Source: Tillandsia leiboldiana (taxonomy: Eukaryota > Streptophyta > Magnoliopsida > Poales > Bromeliaceae). Taken from it: a stretch of 64,000 nt of DNA. Below the pieces are notes generated by a model. That model was given only the letters and a program-made list of their open reading frames with translations. It was not told the DNA's origin and did not search any database. Each line of letters starts with the position of its first letter. Within the stretch, counting starts at the first letter, position 1. This document shows positions 55,301-64,000 of this stretch, one piece after another. Made by a program: the position numbers and the translations under genes. The stretch is from assembly GCA_029204045.2 (NCBI GenBank), contig CM055063.1:45489345-45553344 (forward strand), written 5' to 3'.

Positions 55301-57158
55301 CCGATGCCAAATAGGCTACACACCCACCCTCTATCAGACTCCTGGCTCGAGTCGTGGAGATGACTGCCGGGAAGGAGATGCTCTTGCACGCTAGGTATGC
55401 ATTCTTAGGGAAACTAGGTTCTTGTAGTTGTACCATCCGCTTATCGCAGTCGATAAGCACTTGGTACCTTGAGAGCCAGTCCATGCCCAAAACAACGTCG
55501 TACTCCTTCAAGGGAATTACTATTAAATCCCAAGGGCAGAATAGCCGCCCTAGCTTAATCGGGCAAGTGGTTACCAAACTAGTCGCCTCTAGCGTCCCAC
55601 CCGCGGTCTGGACCGTCATCCGACTTTGGAGAGGTGTTTCCTCGAGGTCATGCGAAAACACGTACTCGCGAGAAATGAACGAGTGTGTTGCTCCAGTATC
55701 AAAGAGGGTCCTAGAACGTGAATTTAAAATGGAAGTTATACCTGCGAGTACGTGCTCCGGCGGGTCCGATTCTTGACGGGTCATGGAATAAATTCGCCCG
55801 CCCGGTTGAGGCCGCCTATCCTCTTCGCGCCGCGTAACCGGGGGCCTAGAGGTCGACCCCATAGGAGCTTTCCCCCGCCCCAAAAGTTGTGGTGAAGGCG
55901 TGGAAGCGGCAGAGGAGGCTGATCCCACGTTAAGGGGGCAGTTGCGGCGGAAGTGCCCCTGCTTGCCGCAACGGAAGCAATGGTCGGCTCTCTGGGAGCA
56001 ACCCCACACTCCATGCGCTCCCCCGCAGATCACACAAGGCCCGTCTCTTGGCCTCGGCTCTCCCGTAGGTGCGCTCCGTGCTCCCGACTGTGCCCTCCAC
56101 CGTTTGGGGATTCGGCTCCCAGCAGATGACCCCCCCCCGTAGCTCTGCTGTTGCCGCTTTCTATCTTCATGCTGTGCCGGGGCCTCCCTCCTAGCGCGGG
56201 TAACAGCAAACCCACGCTCTACGATAGTGGCCCGGTCGACCACTTTCTGGAACGTATGCAAATCAGCGGCTTGAACCACCTGGAAAATATCACTTCGTAA
56301 CCCATCCACGAATAGTTGCGCCTTGTGGGGTTCATCCCTTATAACGAAAGGGACGCAATTTGCCAGGCGCACAAATTCGCGCTGATACTCCATAACTGTC
56401 TTGCTCCCTTGCTGAATATGGTTCAAGTCGTCCTCCAGTTTCTTCTTGACGCTATTTGTGAAGAAGGCCCCAAACAATTCCTGCTTGAACGTCGTCCACG
56501 ATAGTAGCACGGTGCCCTGGGTGGGATCAGGACGCACCGTCTTCCACCATAGACGAGCGTTCCCCTCCAAAAAGTGAACTGCCAGAGGAACGCGTTCGGG
56601 GTCTTCAATGAGTAGGTCCTCAAACAATTTTTCCATCGATCCCACCCACTTTTCGACTACCCAGGGATCAGTCGTCTCCCCCTCGAACGTGGGTGGGTCG
56701 AACTTCATGAAATCCGCCAGATTGGCTCGCACTCGCTCTCGTTCCGCCCGCGTAACCGTCCCTTCCCTGGTGACGGCGGCGGTCGCGGGGGTGCTCCCGC
56801 CGAGAGCCCCCGGCGCCAGCCCCACGGACGCTGATGCAGGTGCTGCCATCGGCGCCGTGGTTTGGGTATGTGCTAGTCCGGCCGTTGCCGCCGGTAGAGG
56901 GGTTACCCCTACCCCAGCACCTGTCGCTTGCGGTACTGCGGCCGGTGCAATTGGTTCTGGTGGAGGGGCGGGAGCGACCGGTTGCTGCTGCGTCAGTTGA
57001 CGCACACGATCCGTAAGGGTCGCCATCTCCCCCGCCATCTCCCTCAATTGTTGCCGCAGGAGCTGGCTTTCTGCAGCTGCTGACGTCGTCGCATCTGTCC
57101 CTACCTCCTCGGCCGACGCTCTGGTCCGTACCATTGTCTGTACAGACATACCAACCAA
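52347..57158 (-). CDS. G4 gag-pol polyprotein with one amber stop
   Basis: One frame of about 1,603 codons from 57158; a second ATG at MVRTRAS a few codons in may be the true start. Rough residues: gag 1-370 (LLRQQLREMAG, retrotrans_gag FEGETTDPWVVEKW); knuckles CVICGGAHGVWGC and CFRCGKQGHFRRNC about 375-410; protease TLFDTGATHSFIS about 485; RT RIDDLFDQL to VVFIDDILIYS about 820; RNase H VYCDASRIGLGG about 965 and HPGKANVVADALSRK; integrase HPGGTKMYRDLK, CLVCQQIK, MDFVTGFP, SDRDTRF, HPQTDGQSE about 1190-1340; chromodomain PYVKVHWNNHEEREATWELE at the end. TAG at 54342-54344 lies between RT and RNase H (WTAKC-stop-ESFEELKRR), where related elements have Gln; CAG to TAG fits deamination at a methylated CHG site. 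No frameshift was found. Confidence 0.93.
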
Positions 57159-57341
57159 AGCTCAGTACTCATCTCTGCTAGAAGAATCATCGTCAAATCG
57201 TGAGAGAAAAGAAACATTATCTACAAATCCCCTCCCCGATCTCTCACGTCTTAACCCTTAAACCCTGCACATTTCATTTATTCGTAGTTAAGTGTGATAT
57301 CTCGGTGGATGTTGGGCCGTCACTGTCGTGATTAAAGCAAA

Positions 57342-57354
57342 CGCTCTGATACCA
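57342..57354 (-). other. G4 primer binding site
   Basis: In sense TGGTATCAGAGCG, eight bases after the 5' LTR end GGGGCGTGACA. Initiator-Met-tRNA type. Confidence 0.92.
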
Positions 57355-57362
57355 TCTTAATC

Positions 57363-60300
57363 TGTCACGCCCCGGGGGTTTTATTTTAGCGGAAACGATA
57401 CCTCAAAGTACGCGTAAAGTGCGTACATCTTTTTTTTTTTGTTTAGAAACCTCCTTCCCCGGCGCGTGCCCAGACCCGCCACATATACAGATTCACTCGA
57501 AAATCGGGCAGAGTCTCCTCTGTATATGCACGGCGTCGCGGCTGTTACAATAGTCGAGCATAAGCAACCATTTTCCCTTTTAATCACAACAGTTCGAAGT
57601 AGTACGGTGCATGAAGACTAAACAATACCCGTGGCCAGTCTAGTTGAAAGTAAAAACTCACCGTTTGAAAACAGGCCCACACAGCCTTAGGTTTTGAAAA
57701 CAGATTGGAAAACGGCATAAATCCACAAGGTTTAGAAATCGGCCCAACGGGAACAATAAAGGAATTAGTAGTGCATAACCAGCAAGAAAGTACTCAACAT
57801 CCACACGACCCCACAAGGGTATCGAGAACCACACAATAACCTACTGTTCTGAATGAAATGCAGAGAAAGTAAATGATACAGCATACTAGGGCTCCCTCAG
57901 CCCGTCTGCTACCACCTCGGCCTCACCGTCGCCTACCTCTACCCCCTGGAGGTACCTGTCACAGAGTGGGTAGTCAGCGACACTATCATAAGAGTAGTAC
58001 TAAAACAGTAAAGTAATACCAAGTCACCAAAGCAAGACTAGCCGGAACAACCGCTCTACTCGTAACGGTAACTCGCAACCACCTGTACCACCTGTAACAC
58101 CTGTAACCCCGGTAACACCTGTAACACCTGACCGCGTCGGGCACCGGACCCGGCGGTCTCACACCTGACTACATCGGGATCCAATCCCACGGTAGTCTCA
58201 CACCTGACCACATCGGGATCCAATCCCACGGTGGTCTCACACCTGACCACATCGGGATCCAATCCCACGGTGGTCTCACCGCTCGCACCTCGCTGCCTCA
58301 AACCCCCCAACTGTCAGGGGCCCCCCACTACGTCACCTCGTGGGGTAACACGGGTCAAAGACCGCCTTTCCGGAAAAGAGCACCCTTTGCGGTGGCCAAA
58401 CCGCGGGTGCGCGTGTCGCAACTCGAGCATAAGTAACCAAGTAACCAAGTAACCAAGTAACCAAGTAACCAAGTAACCATGTCACCATGTCACGGGGTAA
58501 GGTAGTACATCATAGAAACCATCAGTGTTAGTGCTGATTAATAATAAAAGTCCCTTTCGGATTTCCAACACAATACTCAGCCTCGGCCGTAAACCCACCT
58601 TGTTGTCGCGCTCCTGACTGATGTAAGGTTCTCTCGCGTCTCGGGTGCCCGCCCGGACCTACACGAATCTGTCATATAGGAGTCAGCAACTTAAGGCTTT
58701 GTCAGACTAATGATTAGAGCGCCCGGCGCCCTCTCACCTTGCGTATAATACGCACAGGTACGCGCCTGGCCCCGCACGGCTGGGCGGTGTACTAACAGCG
58801 TGCGGCCGTCCGCATGCGGAGGTGCCCGCAAGCGGCGGCGCCCGCATGCGGCGGTGCCCGCGAGCGGCAGCGCCCGCATGCGGCGGCGCCCGCATGCGGC
58901 GGCGCACAAGCGGCGGCGCCCACATGCGGCAGCCCGCAAGCGGCCGTGCCCGCATGCGGAGGCGCCCGCAAGCGGCGCGCCCGCATGCGGGGGCGCCCGC
59001 ATGCGGCAGCCCGCAAGCGGCGCGGCCGCATGCGGGGGCGCCCGCATGCGGCAGCCCGCAAGCGGCCGTGCCCGCATGCGGAGGCGCCCGCAAGCGGCGC
59101 GCCCGCATGCGGGGGCGCCCGCATGCGGCAGCCCGCAAGCGGCGCGGCCGCATGCGGGGGCGCCCGCATGCGGCAGCCCGCAAGCGGCCGTGCCCGCATG
59201 CGGAGGCGCCCGCAAGCGGCGCGCCCGCATGCGGGGGCGCCCGCATGCGGCAGCCCGCAAGCGGCGGCGCCCGCATGCGGCAGCCCGCATGCGGCACCGC
59301 CCGCAAGTGGCGGCGCGCATGCGGCAGCCCGCATGCGGTGCCGCCCGCAAGCGGCAGCCCGCATGCGGCAGCCCGCATGCGGCGCCGCCCGCAAGCGGCG
59401 GCGCCCGCATGCGGCAGTCCGCATGCGGTGCCGCCCGCAAGCGGCGGCGCCCGCATGCGGCAGTCCGCATGCGGAGCCGCCGTGCGCACCGGATTCCCGC
59501 GATGCCCATGCCCCCTTCTTTTTCCTTTCCCCCCCCCTCTCGTCCGTTCCAACCAAGAACGGGGCGAGAAGGCAAAACCCTAGCGTGCTCACCTCGGTTG
59601 TCGGAGGAAGAGGCGATCCGATCCTGCGCGTTCGGCTACAAGGAATGTGAGGACGCCTCCTTCTCCTTCCTTGGTCTCGCCTCTTGGGTCCTCCGTGCAG
59701 TCGGTGAGGAAGCAGAAGGATTTGGTTGGGAAATAGAAGGGTTGGGGAAATGGGGTTTCGTACGTAGGGGAATTGTGGGGAATACGGGTAGTTAAGGGGG
59801 AGTGTGGTGGTTTAAGGGGAGTGGGTAGTTAAAGGGAGTTACGGGTGGTTATGGGGGAATGGGTAGTTAGAGGGAGTGGGTAGTTATGGGAGTTACGGGT
59901 AGTGGGTAGGAGTGGGTAGTTATGGGAGTTACGGGTAGTTAAGGGTAGTTAGAGGGGGTGGGTAGTTATTGGAGTTACGGGTAGTTAAGGGTAGTTAGAG
60001 GGGGTTGGTAGTTATTGGAGTTACGGGTAGTTAAGGGTAGTTATACGACGGGGAAAAATAACGGGAACGGTTAAGTTGGTAAAAGGGAAAGAACCCAGTT
60101 CAAGTTAAAACGGGTCCAAATCAGGTGCGAACTAGAGTCCGGTCTGTCTAAATAACCCGCGTTAACCATCTGAGCTGTTAGCTACCTTCCGGAATTTATT
60201 CCGGGAGATTCCGGCGTCGGAATTCAGAACCGATTTCGCCGCCGCTCTCCGTTTCGCGAGTCCTATCAACTAAAAATAGCCGCGGGCCCCGACGGTCTGT

Positions 60301-60407
60301 CCGGAAACAGGGAATTAATCGATCACCCTCCAGCCCCCGAAACGAAATGCGGAAATAACGAAACCAAAAGTAGACCCTTAAAATATTTTAAACTAGCGGC
60401 TATTACA
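57363..60407 (-). repeat. G4 5' LTR
   Basis: 3,045 bp, nearly identical to the 3' LTR. Contains the same arrays: 58157-58273, 58432-58479, 58799-59479 and 59777-60047. Confidence 0.95.
58799..59479. repeat. CCGCATGCGG-rich array in G4 5' LTR
   Basis: Second copy of the array at 50702-51382, with only a few substitutions. Confidence 0.9.
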
Positions 60408-60412
60408 ATCTC
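60408..60412. repeat. Target-site duplication of G4, right copy
   Basis: ATCTC after GGCTATTACA; identical to 49263-49267. Confidence 0.93.
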
Positions 60413-61089
60413 CCCCTTTGGCGGTTTCATGACAAAACATAAATCCACTTAAAAAAATTCAAAAAGATATTTTTGTTGCTATCACCATACAACAAAAATT
60501 TACAATAGAGATCTAAATAAACAAAATACATGAGTTAAACTCCTAAAACAAACTCTAGACTTAGACGTTTGTACTCTCTGCAAAAAGAAGTAATTCTTAA
60601 CAAAAGAAATCGTTAGATACCTCAAGAATGTAACAATCAAAAAACCAAACAAAGAGATGAAGTTTATACTCACCATGACATTTACTAAATCAGATATGTA
60701 TTAAAATACCAATAAGAGATAGACATATCTTCTAAGCATTAAATTCCAAATGTCATACGAATATTAGTAATCAAACAACTTGTTAGTAATAATACATGCC
60801 CAAATAGTTAGTCAAATAGTTAGTCGAGGCATGCATTCATTCACAGTACAAAACCAAAGTTGTTGTATACTTACCTTCCTGGTTTCATTCCAAAGTTCTC
60901 ACAGAGACCATTGTTTAACCAGTTCAAATCTCTCTCCCCCTTTTTGTCACTAAACAAAGCCAAAATTCCAAAAATGAAAGGGATTTAATAGGTTCGAAAA
61001 TAGGAAGAACTAAAACTAAAACCTGCAAAACAAAAGATTAAAAAAAAAAATAACAAAGAAACCCAAGATTAGATCATTAGAGCAAATGA

Positions 61090-61686
61090 TCATTCCAGAT
61101 CAGACCTGTCTGAACTGCTACAATCCAATTTGTTCAAAATTACTTTAAGCATTCTTGATATTTTGGAACATTTTCTTTTTATCTGTTGTTGTCCATAATT
61201 GATGTGTTCAATGTCAATTGATATAATTTCTTGTTCATTAAACAGTCTCTTCTGTTCACGTTGGATAGAGGACAATATATCAGCTTCTGTGGTGTTTCTC
61301 CTGGAGGTTGAAGGAGGTTGTGTAGACGCTGACGGTGCATTTTGACCTTCATTCCAAGGAGATTCTCTAGGCAGAGAGTGGGCTCGGACGAGGGGTTCAT
61401 TTATCCGAATTCCACTACCCCTCGAATTCTTTCGCCTAGTGTACTGCTTGGTTGTTGAAGAAGACTTCATCAGCTTTTTATTCTTTAAATAAAACCTATC
61501 TTCGTCATCAACAGCCTGTTGTACTTCTTTACAAAATGCATCCCTATCCTCTTCTTCTTCCGATTCTGACTCAATTTGAGGAACATTCTTTGTCTCTTAT
61601 TGATTTGTTCCATCCTGTTCCTTTTTAATAGATGCTCGAGTTCCTACTAATGCTACAATGAGCACAATAATCCAAGCAAAAAGCAT
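61090..61686 (-). pseudogene. C4 ORF3, short form, one stop
   Basis: ATG at 61684-61686 opens a hydrophobic start (MLFAWIIVLIVALVGTRAS), followed by a TAA at 61597-61599, an acidic region, KSSSTTKQYTRRK, a coiled coil and the tail LDCSSSDRSDLE. It is related to C2 ORF3, not to C1, although C4 is otherwise C1-like. The ATG before the hydrophobic stretch suggests the ancestral protein included it. Confidence 0.72.
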
Positions 61687-61715
61687 CGTTGCTAGTGCTT
61701 AAGAAGTTGAAAAAC

Positions 61716-62098
61716 CTACGAGCAAAAACTCAGGAACACGAAAAAATTATTTATTTTCAAAAATTTGAAAAATTGTATCCAAACAATCATTATCGTGTAG
61801 AGAGACTAAGAATCAAATTAGTTTTGTAAAAAAAATTTTAAAAATAGATCAATTCCATTAATTTCAAAAACTCTCATTATATGCCCTAAAACCGAATTGT
61901 CAGAAATCGAAGCCTAAAATTCCGTTAATCAGGAGAATACCAAGCATATAAACAAAACTAATCTACTCAGAGTTCTTATTTCAAAAGAAATTTGACCAAA
62001 AACCATCTAGAATTGAATTCCACCTATGATTTTCACTCACGTTTTGAACAATAATGTAAAAACAGTGGAAAAATTGAATTTTGATCAAAGAAACTTAC
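61716..62098 (-). other. Predicted leader intron of C4 ORF3
   Basis: In sense donor TCAA/GTAAGTTT (62093-62098), acceptor TTTTTGCTCGTAG at 61716, 383 nt. Confidence 0.6.
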
Positions 62099-62215
62099 TT
62101 GAATCCGAAGAACTCGAGTTAGAAGGGCTCCAAATTGGTTGTTTTCTAGTGAGAGAAGCTCTGGAGACTTGGAAACAAAAGTTTGTTGTAAAAAGAAATC
62201 AAAACCCTTTCGTTT

Positions 62216-62331
62216 TTTATAAAACCCTAGCCGCGGTCCGGAACGGCTTATGAATCCAGTCCGGATCGGCTACCCGCAGACAATTCCTGCGTTCTTGATC
62301 CGAAACAGGAATTCCAGTCCGGATCGGCTCC
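62216..62331 (-). promoter_or_regulatory. C4 ORF3 promoter-like module
   Basis: TCCGGA-type sites 62236-62331, then TATAAA in sense at 62216-62221, 120 nt before the donor. Confidence 0.6.
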
Positions 62332-62748
62332 AACTTTTTCTTCAGAAAAATTTAGAAAAATTCCAGAAAATCCAGAAAAAGTATGTAAGCACTTTTGCAT
62401 GTCAACTTTAAACAAAATTCATCGTTTCATAAAAGAAATAAATTATGCTAAATCTATCAATAATATCCAAGTAGTGAAACGAAAATTTATAAAAATTAAA
62501 TCCCTTAAAGTTGAACAAGTTCAATGACATCTATCACGATCTTATGAGTAATGCATTTATCAAATCATTAATATAGTAAAGAAAATGAAACACCAAGATC
62601 GATAGATGTTTGAAATCCCAAATAAGTTAGATAATATATCTAGTTAATTTTTTGAAGGGAGTGGCTCTTTGAGCATCTTTCAATAAAATCTCCACTTTAT
62701 ACCAACCTTGGAATTTGACAGAGTCAAGCATTCCAACAAGCATTTTAT

Positions 62749-62890
62749 CTATTCAACACGAAAAACCATGCTTGGTATACATGTGGTAGCTGCACACAAT
62801 ACTCGGACGACCGAGGTGGTAGCTCTTTCCTCCTTGTGGTGGTAGTTTTCACACTCCTCATTGGGATGTAACTCTTTCGACATCTTTTGA
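62749..62890 (-). other. Conserved block with 44-codon ORF, C4 copy
   Basis: In sense ATG 62881-62883 to TAG 62749-62751. Two replacements relative to C2 in the frame; otherwise nearly identical. Confidence 0.58.
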
Positions 62891-63253
62891 GCACAAACAT
62901 TTTAATAAACTCCCCCTCAATTGGCTATCAATTATTTAAGATATAAGGTATTCAACCAAAAATTGATCTCGAGTTCATACTTGACTCAATTGTCAAATAA
63001 GATAAAGACTATACCAAGAGATCATACGAGAGAGAAACTGACTTTGATCAATTAAAGATGACTTAATTGACATAAATGATCATTGCATCAAATTAATTAT
63101 TATGATATCCAAAGCATAATAAATTTCTAAATATATGAAAGGATGCAGTTAAAGTCAATTAAACTAATGCTCAATTAATGTTCTATGTACAAACATAGAT
63201 AAGGAACAAAATCACAAAACAAAACCTAACCTAAGCAATGGTTTCAAAAAGAG

Positions 63254-64000
63254 TTATTTCAAAGAAAGCATTCCTATTGTTTTATGCAAATGAATAAACC
63301 GTTTTTGATCCAAAGGTTTAGTCAAAATGTCAGCTAATTGATCTTCAGTTGAAATGTAAGAAATTTGAAGAATACTCGATTCAACTAGCTCTCTTAGAAA
63401 ATGATCTCCAAGTTCAATGTGTTTTGTTCTTGAGTGCAACACAGGATTTTTAGAAATATTTATAGCACAAGTGTTGTCACAGAGAATAGTTACCGAAGTT
63501 GCTGAAATTCAGAAGTCGTTCAACACGCTTTTCATCCAAATGAGTTTGGTTGAACAACTACCCGCTGAAATATATTCCGCTTCGGCAGTCGAGAGTGCAA
63601 TGCAGTTTTACTTTTTACTATGCCACGCAACAAGGCAATGGCCAAGATAAAAACATGCACCACTCGTACTTTTCCGATCATCCACCGATCCTGCCCAATC
63701 GGCATCTAAATATCCTTTTATGTCAAGAGTTGTTCCCATAGGATACCAAATTCCGAAATTCACGGTTCCTTTGAGGTACCGGATGATCCTTTTCACCGCT
63801 TTCAGGTGAACCTCCTTTGGTGCTGACTGATATCTCGCACAGATCCCAACACTAAAGGATATGTCCGGGCGACTAGCCGTGAGGTAGAGTAGACTTCCAA
63901 TCATGCTGTGATAACGCTTCTCGTCTACACTTTCACTAAGAGATTTACTTCCTAATCCTTTGTTGCTAGTTCCCATCGGAGTCGAAAAATCTTTAGAATT
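63254..64000 (-). pseudogene. C4 RT/RNase H 3' end, broken
   Basis: RT thumb to RNase H region (SRPDISFSVGICARYQSAP, DADWAGSVDDRKS, LTKPLDQKRFIHL) ending MLSLK at 63254. A TAA replaces CAA after AWHSKK (about 63606-63608), and a TGA replaces CGA in SVLNDF near 63510. The rest of pol is outside the window. Confidence 0.88.

Larger units (their letters stand above)
49268..60407 (-). mobile_element. G4: complete young Tekay/Del gypsy chromovirus
   Basis: An 11.1-kb element with LTRs 49268-52310 and 57363-60407 differing by roughly four substitutions and two indels by eye, TSD ATCTC, PBS, PPT and one gag-pol frame with a single amber codon. The domain order gag-PR-RT-RH-INT-chromodomain places it in the Tekay clade. 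It inserted five bases from the LTR/PPT boundary of C4. Confidence 0.96.
60408..64000 (-). mobile_element. C4: SIRE-type copia, 3' portion, subfamily A
   Basis: Resumes the copia sequence of 49222-49262: PPT (in sense AAAGGGGGAGA, 60409-60419), 3' UTR with a second PPT-like tract (about 60930-60950), short-form ORF3, leader intron, promoter module, conserved block and the 3' part of pol. Sequence is close to C1 outside ORF3. The 5' part lies beyond the window. Confidence 0.92.

Overview
The window is a block of nested LTR retrotransposons from a seed plant, probably an angiosperm. No host gene, tRNA, rRNA or CRISPR array is visible. Two lineages account for nearly all of it. One is Ty1/copia of the SIRE/Maximus type: long gag with two zinc knuckles and a coiled coil, PR-INT-RT-RH order, and an extra gene (here ORF3) after RNase H. 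The other is Ty3/gypsy chromovirus of the Tekay/Del type: LTRs of about 3 kb starting TGTCACGCCCC, gag-PR-RT-RH-INT order, and a C-terminal chromodomain. Both lineages use an initiator-Met-tRNA-like primer site (TGGTATCAGAGC).

Layout. G1 is a decayed Tekay element on + : 5' LTR at 1-674 and 12083-13717, PBS 13726, gag and protease to 15756. Copia C1 (675-12077, minus, TSD CACGC) sits in the G1 LTR. G2, a Tekay element on minus, cuts the G1 protease/pol at 15757; its 3' LTR is 15757-18957, its integrase 19017-20613 and its gag to RNase H 30956-33306. Copia C2 (20614-30955, minus, TSD CATTG) lies inside the G2 RNase H. A diverged copia LTR, C0 (33307-34157), interrupts G2 gag and is itself cut by a Tekay LTR start (34158-34244) that runs into a 100-N assembly gap. 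After the gap is a plus-strand Tekay LTR, G5 (34345-34686 and 45892-49221), split by copia C3 (34687-45891, plus, TSD TGTTT). A 41-bp copia LTR end (49222-49262) belongs to copia C4, whose body resumes at 60408 and leaves the window at 64000. Between them lies G4, a complete young Tekay element (49268-60407, minus, TSD ATCTC) with nearly identical LTRs and a gag-pol frame of about 1,603 codons broken by a single amber stop.

Most gag-pol genes are broken. C2 has lost protease and the integrase N-terminus although its LTRs are almost identical. C3 has about ten small indels concentrated near the assembly gap, which looks like uncorrected sequence.

Three non-standard systems recur in the copia elements. 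(1) The transcribed part of each LTR carries a row of small hairpins with a constant 8-nt loop (GTGGATTC in sense) and different but complementary stems. (2) ORF3 looks like a separate gene: its own TATA box, a cluster of TCCGGA palindromes shared with the LTR U3, a non-coding first exon and a leader intron of about 380 nt. It exists in long and short forms that are exchanged between LTR subfamilies. (3) A block of about 126 bp after RNase H is almost unchanged in all four copies and keeps a 44-45-codon frame open. All coordinates and difference counts were made by eye.
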